DNA from: Sphingomonas sp. PsM26
GTDB taxonomy: Bacteria; Pseudomonadota; Alphaproteobacteria; Sphingomonadales; Sphingomonadaceae
Length of the DNA: 64,000 bases
Reading direction: 5' to 3'
Assembly: GCA_030433805.1 (NCBI GenBank)
Contig: JARUXA010000014.1
Coordinates: 62,001 to 126,000 of the forward strand
Shown here one piece after another: positions 30,551-40,275 of this stretch; position 1 is the stretch's first letter; the number at the start of each line of letters is the position of its first letter. Made by a program: the position numbers and the translations under genes. The notes under the pieces are model-generated. The model saw nothing but the letters and a program-made list of their open reading frames with translations. It was not told the origin of the DNA and did not search any database.

Positions 30551-32364
30551 CATTGCATCCCGAAATCGCCGCGGTCACCGATCGCGTCATCAGCCGGTCC
30601 AAGGCAACGCGTGAAGCGTATCTCGGCTTGATCGGTCGGGCGCGCGATACGCATATCGAGCGTCCGGCAATGGGCTGCGCCAATGCGGCGCACGCCTATG
30701 CCGGCACCGAGGAGGATCGTCCCGCACTGACCGGCGGGAAGGCGATGAACATCGGGATCGTCACGTCATATAACGACATGCTGTCCGCGCATGCGCCTTA
30801 CTATCGCTATCCGGAACAGATGAAGGTCTGGGCACGCGAAGCGGGTGCGACCGCGCAGGTTGCGGGCGGCGTGCCGGCGATGTGCGACGGCGTGACGCAA
30901 GGCTATCCCGGCATGGAACTGTCGTTGTTCAGCCGCGACACGATCGCGCTGTCGACCGCGATCGCGCTGAGCCATGGCATGTTCGAAGGTGCCGCCTTGC
31001 TCGGGATTTGCGACAAGATCGTGCCGGGCCTGCTGATGGGCGCGTTGCGCTTCGGGCATTTGCCGATGGTGCTGATCCCGGCGGGTCCGATGCCGTCGGG
31101 GCTTCCCAACAAGGAGAAGGCCGCGGTTCGCGAAGCCTTTGCCGAGGGCAAGGTCGGGCGCGACGCGCTGCTTGAAGCGGAGATCGGCGCCTATCATTCG
31201 AAGGGCACCTGCACCTTCTACGGCACCGCCAATTCGAACCAGATGATGATGGAGGTGATGGGCCTCCACATGCCCGGCGCGGCGTTCGTCAATCCGGGCA
31301 CTAAGCTCCGCCAGGAACTGACGCGCGGTGCCGTTCACCGGCTTGCCGCGAATGGCTGGCATGGCGACAATTACCGTCCGCTCGGGCTTTGCGTCGACGA
31401 GAAGGCGATCGTCAACGCGGCGATCGGGCTGCTCGCGACGGGTGGATCGACCAACCATCTGCTCCATCTCCCCGCGATCGCCGCTTGCGCGGGAATCGTG
31501 CTCGACTGGGAGGATTTCGATCGCCTGTCCAAGGCGGTTCCGCTGATCACCCGCGTATATCCCAACGGCTCGGCGGATGTGAACGGGTTCGAGGCCGCGG
31601 GCGGGATGCCGTTCGTGATCCGCGAACTGATTGCGGCGGGGATGCTTCACGGCGATCTGATGACCGTTGCGGGGGACAGTCTCGAAGCCTATGGCCGCAA
31701 GCCGGTTATCGAGGCCGATCATCTGAGTTGGGTCGATCCCGGTCCGAGCAGCGACGAAACGATCCTGCGGACGCCCGCAGCACCGTTCGCGCCCGAGGGC
31801 GGTTTCCGCATCCTGACCGGCAATCTCGGCCGTGCCTGCATCAAGGTGTCCGCCGTCGAGCGCGATCGCTGGACGATCGAGGCGCCTGCGCGCGTGTTCC
31901 ACGATCAGGCGTCGGTTCAGGCTGCGTTCCAGGCGGGCGAACTCGACCGCGACGTCGTAGTCGTGGTGCGGTTCCAAGGACCGCGCGCGAACGGCATGCC
32001 CGAATTGCACAAGCTGACCCCGCCGCTCGGGGTGTTGCAGAACCGCGGGTTCCGCGTCGCGCTTGTCACCGACGGGCGCATGTCGGGTGCAAGTGGCAAG
32101 GTGCCGTGCGCGATCCATTGTTCGCCCGAAGCACTGGGGGATGGTCCGCTGTCCCGCGTCCGTGACGGCGACGTGATCCGGCTGGACGCTGAAACGGGTG
32201 AGTTGTTCGCTCGGGTCGATCCGGCAGAGTGGGCGGCGCGCACGCCCGTTACGATGCCCAACGAAATCGACGGCATGGGCCGTGAGCTGTTTGGCCTGTT
32301 CCGCTCGAATGCCAACGAAGCCGAACGTGGTGCGTCGCCTTTGTTGACCGGCATGGGCTGGTAG
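30547..32364 (+). CDS. edd: Phosphogluconate dehydratase
   Basis: Edd dehydrates 6-phosphogluconate to KDPG, the first step specific to the Entner-Doudoroff pathway. The 605-residue enzyme is an IlvD/Edd family iron-sulfur protein. Cysteine-bearing motifs that bind the cluster are visible, MGCANAAH, VPAMCDGVTQG and YHSKGTCTFYGTANSNQ, and the late GRMSGASGKVPCAIHCSPEA motif is present. It runs from an ATG at 30547 with GAAGGAATG upstream. Glk follows after 101 bp. Confidence 0.97.
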   Translation: MTLHPEIAAVTDRVISRSKATREAYLGLIGRARDTHIERPAMGCANAAHAYAGTEEDRPALTGGKAMNIGIVTSYNDMLSAHAPYYRYPEQMKVWAREAGATAQVAGGVPAMCDGVTQGYPGMELSLFSRDTIALSTAIALSHGMFEGAALLGICDKIVPGLLMGALRFGHLPMVLIPAGPMPSGLPNKEKAAVREAFAEGKVGRDALLEAEIGAYHSKGTCTFYGTANSNQMMMEVMGLHMPGAAFVNPGTKLRQELTRGAVHRLAANGWHGDNYRPLGLCVDEKAIVNAAIGLLATGGSTNHLLHLPAIAACAGIVLDWEDFDRLSKAVPLITRVYPNGSADVNGFEAAGGMPFVIRELIAAGMLHGDLMTVAGDSLEAYGRKPVIEADHLSWVDPGPSSDETILRTPAAPFAPEGGFRILTGNLGRACIKVSAVERDRWTIEAPARVFHDQASVQAAFQAGELDRDVVVVVRFQGPRANGMPELHKLTPPLGVLQNRGFRVALVTDGRMSGASGKVPCAIHCSPEALGDGPLSRVRDGDVIRLDAETGELFARVDPAEWAARTPVTMPNEIDGMGRELFGLFRSNANEAERGASPLLTGMGW

Positions 32365-32465
32365 GACGTGTAACCGAGCGCTCGCGTTGCGCGGGCGTGG
32401 TTTTCAAGCGAACTCGCGGCGTCTTGCTCCTGTGGGGGGCTGGCGTCGACGAAGAGAGGAATGAA

Positions 32466-33434
32466 ATGCAGGTCGTTGCAGTAGATATCGGCGGCACGCA
32501 CGCCCGCTTCGCGCTGGCAGAGGTTGCGGAAGGCCGTGTCGTTTCGCTGGGCGAGCCAACGACGCTCAAAACCGCTGAATATGGCGGATTCCAGACCGCA
32601 TGGGAGGCGTTCGGCGCTAAGCTTGGCCAGCCGCTCCCGCGCGCTGCCGCGATTGCTGTCGCGTCCCCGATCAGCGGCGACGTGATCAAGCTGACCAACA
32701 ATCCCTGGGTGATCCGCCCGCCGCTGATCAAGGAACGGTTGAAGGTCGACGAGTTCGTCCTGATCAACGATTTCGGCGCGGTCGGTCAGGCGGTGGCGCA
32801 GGTAGACCACAACGACTTCCTCCACCTGTGCGGGCCGGATGTACCGTTTTCGCAAACGGGCGTCCTGACGGTCTGCGGCCCCGGCACCGGCCTGGGTGTC
32901 GCGCAAGTCCTGCGGACGCACGATCGCTACCATGTCATCGAAACCGAAGGCGGCCACATTGACTTCGCGCCGCTCGATGCGTTGGAAGACGCGATGGTGA
33001 AGCGCCTGCGCAAGGCTTACACCCGCGTTTCAGCCGAGCGAATCGTTTCGGGGCCCGGCATCGTCGCGATCTACGAGACACTGGCGGATATCGAGCATCG
33101 CTCGATCACGCGGCTCGACGACAAGGCGATCTGGACGGCGGCACTGCAGGGTGAGGACAGTCTTGCCGTCACCGCGGTCGACCGTTTCTGCATGAGCCTG
33201 GGTTCGGTCGCGAGCGACCTTGCGCTGGCGCATGGCGCGAACGGCGTCGTCATCGCAGGCGGGTTGGGGCTTCGGTTGAAGGAGCATTTCACCCGGTCCG
33301 GCTTTGCCGAGCGCTTCGCAGCCAAGGGCCGGTTCCAGAACCGCATGTCTGCGATCCCCGTCAAACTGATCACCCATCCGCAACCGGGCCTGTTCGGCGC
33401 GGCGGCTGCCTATGCGCAGGAGCACACACAATGA
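32466..33434 (+). CDS. glk: Glucokinase
   Basis: Glk phosphorylates free glucose with ATP and feeds Zwf. The 322-residue product has the ATP-binding start VVAVDIGGTHARFALAEV, the substrate region INDFGAVGQAVAQ, the GTGLGVAQVL phosphate loop and the EGGHIDFAP motif typical of proteobacterial glucokinases. The start at 32466 matches the family; the frame opens earlier but without a site. A ribosome site GAAGAGAGGA lies upstream. Its stop overlaps eda by 4 bp (ATGA). Confidence 0.96.
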   Translation: MQVVAVDIGGTHARFALAEVAEGRVVSLGEPTTLKTAEYGGFQTAWEAFGAKLGQPLPRAAAIAVASPISGDVIKLTNNPWVIRPPLIKERLKVDEFVLINDFGAVGQAVAQVDHNDFLHLCGPDVPFSQTGVLTVCGPGTGLGVAQVLRTHDRYHVIETEGGHIDFAPLDALEDAMVKRLRKAYTRVSAERIVSGPGIVAIYETLADIEHRSITRLDDKAIWTAALQGEDSLAVTAVDRFCMSLGSVASDLALAHGANGVVIAGGLGLRLKEHFTRSGFAERFAAKGRFQNRMSAIPVKLITHPQPGLFGAAAAYAQEHTQ

Positions 33435-34045
33435 CCGCAACGATCGTCGATATCATGCAGACCAGCGCGGTCATTCCGGTGCTCGTCATCGAAGACGCCG
33501 CGACCGCGCAGCCGCTGGCAGAGGCGCTTGTCGCGGGCGGCTTGCGCGTCCTTGAAGTCACGATGCGGACGCCCGCCGCACTCGATGCCATCCGCGAGAT
33601 GAAGAAGGTCCCCGGTGCGATCGTGGGCGCTGGTACGGTCGTCAATCCCGACCAGTTTTCGCAAGTGATGGAGGCTGGTGCCGAATTCATCGTATCGCCC
33701 GGCCTGACCGAGCGGCTTGCGCGCCCGATCATCGACAGCGGCGTACCGTTCCTGCCGGGGATCGCCAATGCGGCGGATATCATGACCGGGCTGGACCTGG
33801 GCCTGACGCACTTCAAGTTCTTCCCCGCCGAAGCGAACGGTGGGCTCAAGGCGCTGAAGGCATTGGCCGCGCCCTTCTATCAGTGCAGCTTCTGCCCGAC
33901 CGGCGGCATTACCGAACAGAGCGCACCCGAATGGCTCGCGTTCAAGCCGGTATTGTGTGTCGGCGGCAGCTGGGTGACGCCGAAGGGCGCGTCGATGGCC
34001 GAGGTCGAGGCGCTGGCGCGCGCAGCAAACGGTTTGCGGGGGTGA
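33431..34045 (+). CDS. eda: KDPG aldolase (2-dehydro-3-deoxyphosphogluconate aldolase)
   Basis: Eda splits KDPG to pyruvate and glyceraldehyde 3-phosphate. The 204-residue TIM-barrel enzyme shows VIPVLVIEDA, GGLRVLEVTMRTPAALDAI with the catalytic glutamate, GAGTVVNP, the Schiff-base lysine region THFKFFPAEANGG and the phosphate loop CPTGGI. It closes the five-gene Entner-Doudoroff operon. No phosphofructokinase is present in the window, in keeping with a sphingomonad using this route. Confidence 0.97.
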   Translation: MTATIVDIMQTSAVIPVLVIEDAATAQPLAEALVAGGLRVLEVTMRTPAALDAIREMKKVPGAIVGAGTVVNPDQFSQVMEAGAEFIVSPGLTERLARPIIDSGVPFLPGIANAADIMTGLDLGLTHFKFFPAEANGGLKALKALAAPFYQCSFCPTGGITEQSAPEWLAFKPVLCVGGSWVTPKGASMAEVEALARAANGLRG

Positions 34046-34226
34046 TTATACCGCATCGCCTCGTGTTTCCGGGGTGACGCGGTCGGATTGGGGTGGTTCC
34101 GTAACGACAAAGACGTTCGTCTTCGCCCAACATGTGCTGCGTCGCAGCAATAAAAACTAACGTGCTAGTTAAACTAGGGCTTTTTTTGCCACTTATCTTG
34201 GAGGCTACCACCCCAGGAGATTGCCC

Positions 34227-34460
34227 ATGTCCGGACCGAACGACAAAGACCGCCCAGGCCCGCACGACACGCTGCGCGGATCATTGTTGTTTCTGGTCTT
34301 CGGGATCAGCATGCTGGCGTTTCTGATCGCCATCGACCGGCCAGAATGGTTCGTCCTCAAGCCGGCGACCGGCACGGCCGTAGCCATGTCCGCCGCCCCG
34401 AAGCTGACGCCGGGCGAAACCAATTCCCACCGCAAGGACTATTTCAGCATCAACAAATAA
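34227..34460 (+). CDS. Small single-pass membrane protein
   Basis: A 77-residue protein with one hydrophobic segment, GSLLFLVFGISMLAFLIAI (residues about 19-37), and a polar tail TPGETNSHRKDYFSINK. An AGGAGA at 34215-34220 lies six bases before the ATG, so the start is well supported. The 181-bp upstream region is AT-richer and holds ACTAACGTGCTAGTTA, a partial palindrome that may be a regulator site. No family is recognised. Confidence 0.7.
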   Translation: MSGPNDKDRPGPHDTLRGSLLFLVFGISMLAFLIAIDRPEWFVLKPATGTAVAMSAAPKLTPGETNSHRKDYFSINK

Positions 34461-34556
34461 GGCGGGACTGATCTGGTGGGGGTTGAGCCGGTGCGTACGG
34501 CTCCCCCCACATCCGCTGCGCCGGCAATGCCGCGGCTAACGCAATAGCCCTGCCGG

Positions 34557-35522
34557 TCAGATCCCGTGCTGGAGTCGGTAGGCCCGCCATTTCACGACAT
34601 TGGCATTATGCTGTTCCAGCGTGTCGGCGAACACATGGCCCCCCGAACCATCTGCCACGAAATACAACGCTTTGGATTGCGCCGGATCGAGCACCGCATC
34701 GATGCTGGCTCGCCCCGGATTACAGATTGGCCCCGCGGGAAGACCGGTCATCGCATAGGTGTTATACGCGTTAACGGCACGCACCTCGGACAACAGGATT
34801 TTGCGACCGAGCGGCTTTCCCTTGGTGATTGGATAGATGATCGTCGGGTCCGCCTGCAGCATCATCCCCTGCCGAAGCCGATTGGCATAGACCGCCGCGA
34901 CGATCCGGCGCTCGGCGGGCTTGCCGGTTTCCTTCTCGACGATCGATGCAAGGATCAGCGCCTCGCGGGGCGTCTTCACAACCAAATTGGGCTTCCGCTT
35001 GGCCCATGCTTGCGCGAGGTACTGCGTCATCGGAGCTTGCATCCGCTCGACCATCTGCGCGCGCGACTCACCGCGCTGATACGCATAACTGTCAGGCAGG
35101 ATGCTGCCCTCGGACGGCGATTCGATCGTCCCGGTCAGTTCCGCTGTACGGTCCAGCACCTGCTTGACCATGACGGAAGGATAGCCCTCCGGCACCACGA
35201 CGAACCGCTGAACCGTCTTGGTCCCTTGCAGAACCTTGAGGATGTCGGCCTGGCTCAGCCGTGGTGGGATGCGGTACTCGCCCGCCTTGACCGGCGCGCT
35301 CGACCCGAAGACGCGCGCCAGAACTCTGAACCGATCCGCCGATGCGATCGCACCGGCCTTTTCGAGCTGGAGCGATACCGCCGCCAGACTCGATCCCGGT
35401 GCGATTTGCACCGAGATCGATCGGTTGAGCGGGCCACGCCCGCCCCACATGTGCGCAACGCTATAGATTGCCAGCGCCGCGATCAGCAACGCGCCTAAGC
35501 CGAGGCAGCCAAGCCGACGCAT
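34557..35522 (-). CDS. mltG: Endolytic murein transglycosylase MltG
   Basis: MltG cuts glycan strands in the inner-membrane face of the periplasm and is thought to end peptidoglycan synthesis. The 321-residue protein has an N-terminal membrane segment (LGALLIAALAIYSVAH), a LysM-like region and the YceG domain with the catalytic glutamate in LILASIVEKETGKPAERRIVAAVYANRL, followed by MMLQADPTIIYP and YNTYAMTGLPAGPICNPG. It starts 7 bp after the fabF stop, so it is co-translated with the fatty acid synthesis genes. Confidence 0.95.
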   Translation of the reverse strand: MRRLGCLGLGALLIAALAIYSVAHMWGGRGPLNRSISVQIAPGSSLAAVSLQLEKAGAIASADRFRVLARVFGSSAPVKAGEYRIPPRLSQADILKVLQGTKTVQRFVVVPEGYPSVMVKQVLDRTAELTGTIESPSEGSILPDSYAYQRGESRAQMVERMQAPMTQYLAQAWAKRKPNLVVKTPREALILASIVEKETGKPAERRIVAAVYANRLRQGMMLQADPTIIYPITKGKPLGRKILLSEVRAVNAYNTYAMTGLPAGPICNPGRASIDAVLDPAQSKALYFVADGSGGHVFADTLEQHNANVVKWRAYRLQHGI

Positions 35523-35529
35523 TGTCCGG

Positions 35530-36789
35530 TTAGACCGCCGTCATGATCAACGAGGCATTCGTCCCACCGAAGCCGAACGAGTTGTTGAGCACCGCCTTGA
35601 CCGAACGCTGCTTCGCAACGTGCGGGACGAGGTCGACGCCCTCGCAACTCTCGCTCGGGTTATCGAGGTTGAGCGTCGGCGGCACGATCTGGTCGCGCAG
35701 TGCGAGGATGCAGAAGATGCTCTCCACCGCACCCGCGCCGCCGAGCAGATGCCCGATCGCCGACTTGGTCGAGCTCATCGACAGCGTGTCGATGTTGCTG
35801 CCGAACAGACGGCGGACCGCCCCCAGTTCGAGCTCGTCACCGAGCGGCGTCGATGTGCCATGCGCGTTGATATAGTCGATGTCGGACAGTTGCAGCCCGG
35901 ACCGCTTCATCGCCATTTCCATTGACCGGAAAGCACCCGAACCTTCCGGGTGCGGCGCGGTGACGTGATAGGCGTCGCCGGACATGCCGTAGCCGATCAC
36001 CTCGGCATAGATTTTCGCGCCGCGTGCCTTGGCGTGCTCATATTCCTCGAGGCAGACGACGCCTGCGCCCTCGCCCATGACGAAGCCGTCACGCGCGACG
36101 TCATACGGACGGCTCGCTTTCTCCGGCTGGTCGTTGAACGCGGTCGAGAGCGCGCGCGCTTGCGCGAAGCCGGCGATTCCGAGCGGGCAGATCGCACCTT
36201 CGGCACCGCCCGCGAGCATCACGTCGGCGTCGTCGAGCGCGATCATCCGCGCAGCATCGCCGATCGAATGCGCACCGGTCGAGCAAGCCGTGACGACGGC
36301 ATGATTGGGGCCCATCAGTCCGTATTTGATCTGAACCTGGCCGGTGATGAGGTTGATCAGGCGACCATGGACGAAGTGCGGCGAGACGCGGCTAGGCCCC
36401 TTGTTCTCGCAAACCAGTGATTCGCTGGCGATCCCCGGCAAACCACCGATCCCGGCACCGATCGAGCAGCCGGCGCGATAGCGTTCGGCCTCACTCATGT
36501 TGGTCAGGCCGGCGTCTTCGAGCGCCTGCCCTGCGGCATCGATGCCATAAATAATGAAGGGGTCGACCTGCCGCTGGACCTTGTGATCGACACGCAGATT
36601 GGGGTCGAACCCATAGGCATGATCGGCGGGTTTCACCTCGCATGCGATGCGGCACTTCTGGTTCGACGCATCGAAGCGCGTGATCGGCCCAGCGCCGGAT
36701 TTCGAGGCGAGCAAGTTCGCCCAAACCGTTTCGACCTCGGCGCCAAGTGGCGTCACGAGCCCCAAACCGGTTACGACAACACGGCGCAT
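35530..36789 (-). CDS. fabF: 3-Oxoacyl-ACP synthase II
   Basis: FabF condenses malonyl-ACP with growing acyl chains. The 419-residue enzyme has the start RRVVVTGLGLVTPLG, the active cysteine 169 in VTACSTGAHSIGDA, the first histidine in INAHGTSTPLGDELE and the second in SAIGHLLGGAGAVE, with NSFGFGGTNASLI at the end. The ATG at 36787-36789 has GGGAG at a good distance; an ATG two codons upstream is too close to it. It follows acpP and precedes mltG. Confidence 0.96.
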   Translation of the reverse strand: MRRVVVTGLGLVTPLGAEVETVWANLLASKSGAGPITRFDASNQKCRIACEVKPADHAYGFDPNLRVDHKVQRQVDPFIIYGIDAAGQALEDAGLTNMSEAERYRAGCSIGAGIGGLPGIASESLVCENKGPSRVSPHFVHGRLINLITGQVQIKYGLMGPNHAVVTACSTGAHSIGDAARMIALDDADVMLAGGAEGAICPLGIAGFAQARALSTAFNDQPEKASRPYDVARDGFVMGEGAGVVCLEEYEHAKARGAKIYAEVIGYGMSGDAYHVTAPHPEGSGAFRSMEMAMKRSGLQLSDIDYINAHGTSTPLGDELELGAVRRLFGSNIDTLSMSSTKSAIGHLLGGAGAVESIFCILALRDQIVPPTLNLDNPSESCEGVDLVPHVAKQRSVKAVLNNSFGFGGTNASLIMTAV

Positions 36790-36912
36790 GGCCATCTCCC
36801 GTTGAATTTCTGGTCTTCCAAATGGAAAACGGCCCCCCGCCCCCGGTCATTTGCCCTGGGACGGGGAGCCGCTTCTGTCGTCAGCGTTGCTGCCGCGCCG
36901 ATGGCGTGGCGC

Positions 36913-37149
36913 TCAGCCCTTGTTCTCGTCGATGAAAGTGATCGCGTCCTTGACGGTCGTGATCTTCTCGGCGGCATCGTCCGGAATTTCGACTTCGAAT
37001 TCTTCTTCGAAAGCCATCACCAGCTCGACGATGTCGAGGCTGTCCGCGCCCAGATCATCGATGAAGCTCGCATCTTCGGTCACCTTGTCGGCTTCAACGC
37101 CGAGATGCTCGACGACGATCTTCTTAACGCGGTCTGCGGTCTCGCTCAT
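36913..37149 (-). CDS. acpP: Acyl carrier protein
   Basis: The 78-residue acidic protein carries the phosphopantetheine serine 37 in [21 protein letters not shown]. It shuttles acyl chains between FabD, FabF, FabG and the other enzymes. A GAGGGACGGA lies before its ATG. It sits between fabG and fabF with a 126-bp upstream gap that may hold a second promoter for high expression. Confidence 0.97.
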   Translation of the reverse strand: MSETADRVKKIVVEHLGVEADKVTEDASFIDDLGADSLDIVELVMAFEEEFEVEIPDDAAEKITTVKDAITFIDENKG

Positions 37150-37275
37150 ATTCCGTCCCTCTGTAGCTGGGGGTTCTTGATTCCTGAACGCACCTAGAAC
37201 GGGGTCGGGCCCCTTGCAAGGGGAACCGGCACCCGCCCGGGTACGGTAACGCCGCGAACCGTGCGGCGTCTGCGC

Positions 37276-38016
37276 TTAGATCATGGCCATGCCACCGTTG
37301 ACGTGCAGTGTCTGCCCCGTGACATAGCCCGCCTCGCGACTGGAGAGATAGACGACTGCTGCGCCGATATCCATGCCCTCGCCCATTTTTCCCATCGGAA
37401 TCCGCGCATTCAAGGCGTCTTTCTGCGCATCGGGCAGACCATCCGTCATAGGCGAGGCGATGAAGCCCGGTGCAACGCAGTTCACGGTGATGCCGCGGCT
37501 GGCAAGTTCCTGTGCCAATGCCTTGGACATGGCGGTCAGCGCGCCCTTGGACGCTGCATAATTGGCCTGGCCCGGGTTGCCCGTCGTGCCCACAACCGAG
37601 GTGATCGAGACGATCCGCCCGAACCGCGCCTTCATCATCGGTCGCGCGGCGGCACGTGCCAGCCTGAACGCTGCCTCCAGGTTGACGCGGATGACCGCAT
37701 CCCATTCCTCGTCCTTCATCCGCATCACGAGATTGTCGCGCGTGATGCCGCCATTGTTAACCAGAATGTCGAGCTTGCCGCCAAGCGCCTCGACCGCCTG
37801 GGGCACGAGCGCATCGACGGCCGCGCCGTCCGAAAGATTACACGGCAAAGCGACATGATCGCCGTTCAGGCTGTCGCGGAAGGCTTCCAGCTTGGCGACG
37901 TTGGATCCCGACACCGCCAGTCGCGCGCCCTGTGCTGCAAGGGACTTTGCAATGGCGGAACCGATACCGCCCGATGCGCCCGTGACGAGCGCGGTCATTC
38001 CCGTAAGATCGAACAT
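37276..38016 (-). CDS. fabG: 3-Oxoacyl-ACP reductase
   Basis: FabG reduces 3-oxoacyl-ACP with NADPH. The 246-residue short-chain dehydrogenase has the cofactor motif TGASGGIGSAIAKSL, the NNGGITRDNLVMRM segment, and the Ser-Tyr-Lys site in SITSVVGTTGNPGQANYAASKGALTAMSKALAQE. Two ATGs adjoin; the second at 38016 is seven bases from GGAG and was preferred. It lies 12 bp after the fabD stop. Confidence 0.96.
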   Translation of the reverse strand: MFDLTGMTALVTGASGGIGSAIAKSLAAQGARLAVSGSNVAKLEAFRDSLNGDHVALPCNLSDGAAVDALVPQAVEALGGKLDILVNNGGITRDNLVMRMKDEEWDAVIRVNLEAAFRLARAAARPMMKARFGRIVSITSVVGTTGNPGQANYAASKGALTAMSKALAQELASRGITVNCVAPGFIASPMTDGLPDAQKDALNARIPMGKMGEGMDIGAAVVYLSSREAGYVTGQTLHVNGGMAMI

Positions 38017-38028
38017 CATCTTTCTCCG

Positions 38029-38964
38029 TCAGAGCGCTTTTGCGAGCGCTTCGATATCGTCCATCGTCACCACGCTGGTGGTTTCGACATCGGGCGCGAT
38101 CCGCTTGATCATGGGGGTCAGCACCTTGCCGCCAAATTCTACGAACCGTTCGACCCCGGTGTCCGCCATCGCCAGCACCGATTCCCGCCAACGGACCATC
38201 CCGGTTACCTGCTCAACCAACAGCCGCCGAATCGTGTCGGCATCGGCGACCGGCGCGGCGGTTACGTTGGCAAAGATCGGTACGAGCGGCGCTTCGATCC
38301 GCGCATCGGCAAGGGCGCGTTCCATCGCGTCCGCCGCGGGTTGCATCAGCGGGCAATGGAACGGCGCGGAGACCGGCAACAGGACAGCGCGCTTCGCCCC
38401 CATCTCCTTCGCCAGCGCGACCGCACGCTCGATCGCGCCGCGGTGCCCCGAGATGACCACCTGCGAGGGATCGTTGTCGTTCGCGACGGTGCAGACTTCG
38501 CCCTCCGCCGCGGCATCGGCAATCGCCCGTGCCTTGTCGACATCCGCGCCGAGCAAAGCGGCCATTGCCCCCATGCCGACAGGGACCGCCGCCTGCATCG
38601 CCTGCCCCCGCAACTTGAGCAGGCGCGCCGTGGTGGCGAGGTCGACTGCACCGGCCGCACACAAGGCGCTATATTCGCCGAGCGAATGGCCGGCGACATA
38701 ATCCGCCTTGTCGGCCAACCGGATGCCACCGTCGGCTTCCAGCACGCGCAAGGTCGCGATCGCATTCGCCATGATCGCGGGCTGCGCGTTCTCGGTCAGT
38801 TGCAACTGATCCTCGGGACCGTCGGTCATCAGACGGAAGAGGTGCTGCCCCAGCGCATCGTCGACCTCCTGGAACACCGCACGCGCCACGGCGCTGGCCT
38901 CGGCAAGTGCACGCCCCATGCCGACGACCTGACTGCCCTGCCCCGGAAATACAAACGCTCGCAT
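38029..38964 (-). CDS. fabD: Malonyl-CoA-ACP transacylase
   Basis: FabD loads malonyl groups onto ACP. The 311-residue enzyme has the start RAFVFPGQGSQVVGMG, the nucleophile serine 94 in GHSLGEYSALCAAG, the arginine in LLKLRGQAMQ, and the histidine in VSAPFHCPLMQPA. It is the first gene of the leftward run fabD-fabG-acpP-fabF-mltG, and is divergent from the RcnB-like gene. Confidence 0.96.
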   Translation of the reverse strand: MRAFVFPGQGSQVVGMGRALAEASAVARAVFQEVDDALGQHLFRLMTDGPEDQLQLTENAQPAIMANAIATLRVLEADGGIRLADKADYVAGHSLGEYSALCAAGAVDLATTARLLKLRGQAMQAAVPVGMGAMAALLGADVDKARAIADAAAEGEVCTVANDNDPSQVVISGHRGAIERAVALAKEMGAKRAVLLPVSAPFHCPLMQPAADAMERALADARIEAPLVPIFANVTAAPVADADTIRRLLVEQVTGMVRWRESVLAMADTGVERFVEFGGKVLTPMIKRIAPDVETTSVVTMDDIEALAKAL

Positions 38965-39148
38965 CGCACCACTCCTTTGTCCGGGCGGTTAGGCTTTCGA
39001 CCGAACCCGCGTCAACCTGAACGGATACGACATCGCCGCGACATCTTGCGACCATTTGTGACGAAGATCGGGACGGATACGCGACAATGACCCGCCAGAT
39101 AGAGGGCGACGCCGGGAGCAAGGCGCCGTTGAGTTACAGGAGTTTGTC

Positions 39149-39526
39149 ATGAGAAAGATGATCATCGCGATCCTCGCCACTGCCGCGGCGGCCAGCCCGA
39201 TTGCGGCGACCAGCGCAGAAGCGCAGCAGCAGCGCCAGACCACCACGGTCGTCCGCGAACGCCCGAACGGGACGGTGGTGACCAAGCGCACGACGGTCAA
39301 CCGCCGCAACGTCGCGCAGCCCAATCGCCGCTGGGCAAAAGGGCAGCGGTTCGATCGTCGCTACGCGTCGAACTACCGGGAGATCAACGACTGGCGGACG
39401 TACCGTTCGCGGCGCCTCTACGCCCCACCGCGTGGCTATCGCTGGGTTCGTTCAGGCAATGACGCGGTGTTGATCGCGCTCAGCGGCGGGATCGTCGGCG
39501 CGGTCCTGTCAGGTGCGTTCAACTAA
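39149..39526 (+). CDS. RcnB-like exported protein
   Basis: The 125-residue protein has a signal peptide (IIAILATAAAASPIAATSAEA), a basic middle, and the RcnB-type C-terminal domain: NYREINDWRTYRSRRLYAPPRGYRWVRSGNDAVLIALSGGIVGAVLSGAF. In E. coli RcnB helps nickel and cobalt balance, but sphingomonad genomes have many copies and their role is not known. A CAGGAG precedes the ATG. No RcnA exporter is next to it. Confidence 0.88.
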   Translation: MRKMIIAILATAAAASPIAATSAEAQQQRQTTTVVRERPNGTVVTKRTTVNRRNVAQPNRRWAKGQRFDRRYASNYREINDWRTYRSRRLYAPPRGYRWVRSGNDAVLIALSGGIVGAVLSGAFN

Positions 39527-39542
39527 TCCCTGCATTTTGGCC

Positions 39543-39581
39543 GAAAAAGCCGCGGGTAAGCCGATCAATGGCTTACCCGCG
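39543..39581 (-). terminator. Intrinsic terminator of the LuxR-type gene
   Basis: CGCGGGTAAGCC (39551-39562) and GGCTTACCCGCG (39570-39581) pair perfectly. On the leftward strand the stem is followed by GC and TTTTT, the classic terminator form. It overlaps the last codons of the regulator gene and may also end the RcnB-like transcript. Confidence 0.8.
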
Positions 39582-40275
39582 CATTTGGCCGGCGGATCAG
39601 GGTACGGTCCGCCTGGCTGGGGGGAACAAAGGCATGGGTAGCGGTTTCGGTCGCCCACGGGTCATGCAGTGCCGCTGTGGCGAGCAAGGTTGCGACCAGC
39701 TCGACCTGACGGCTCGTCCCCGTCTTGGCGAAGATCGCTGATAACTGCTTGCGAACGGTTGCCACCACCGATCCGCGCAGCTTGGCGTGGGTCGTCAACG
39801 ACCGACCGATCACCAGGCTCTGCGCCAGCGACGTCTCGCTCGCCGTCAGAAGATACACGCGCGATGGCACGAGGATTTCGGATTCGGCCCATGCAAGCAG
39901 GTCGCGGACGACCATTCGTGTTCGGGTCGATGCGCGAAACGTGCCGATCGCGGTATCGCGCGCCACGAGAATGGCATGACGCGCCCCAGTCGTGTCCATC
40001 ACCGACACCAGCAAGACATCACCCCCGCGTTCGCCGAGCGCCGCGTTCATCTTCTCGCTGAGATCGGTTGACGCCCACGAAACCGGGTGTTGCAATGCGC
40101 CGCGGAGGATATTCCCCCGGTCGAGCAAATGCTGTCCCACCGCATTACAGCCCAACAATACGCCGTCAGCGTCCAGGTCAAACGTTGCCAGGTATCGGTC
40201 GGATACCGGCGCATGGATATTACAGGCTTGGTAAAGCTGTAAGTGATCCGATCGAATTGCGACTCTTGCCGTCAT
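39565..40275 (-). CDS. LuxR-type helix-turn-helix regulator
   Basis: The 236-residue product has a PAS-like N-terminal part (DRYLATFDLDADGVLLGCNAVGQHLL) and a C-terminal LuxR-type DNA-binding domain: LTASETSLAQSLVIGRSLTTHAKLRGSVVATVRKQLSAIFAKTGTSRQVELVATLL. That is the four-helix form with the conserved VxTVRxQL and KTGxxRQ patterns. Such sphingomonad regulators often control a neighbouring gene, here perhaps the small membrane protein with which it overlaps by 4 bp. The input signal is unknown. Confidence 0.88.
   Translation of the reverse strand: MTARVAIRSDHLQLYQACNIHAPVSDRYLATFDLDADGVLLGCNAVGQHLLDRGNILRGALQHPVSWASTDLSEKMNAALGERGGDVLLVSVMDTTGARHAILVARDTAIGTFRASTRTRMVVRDLLAWAESEILVPSRVYLLTASETSLAQSLVIGRSLTTHAKLRGSVVATVRKQLSAIFAKTGTSRQVELVATLLATAALHDPWATETATHAFVPPSQADRTLIRRPNARVSH

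Noticed and set aside
28731..30683. A 650-codon leftward frame opposite zwf and pgl
   Set aside because: Both rightward genes are complete, and this frame crosses both plus the gap without any domain.
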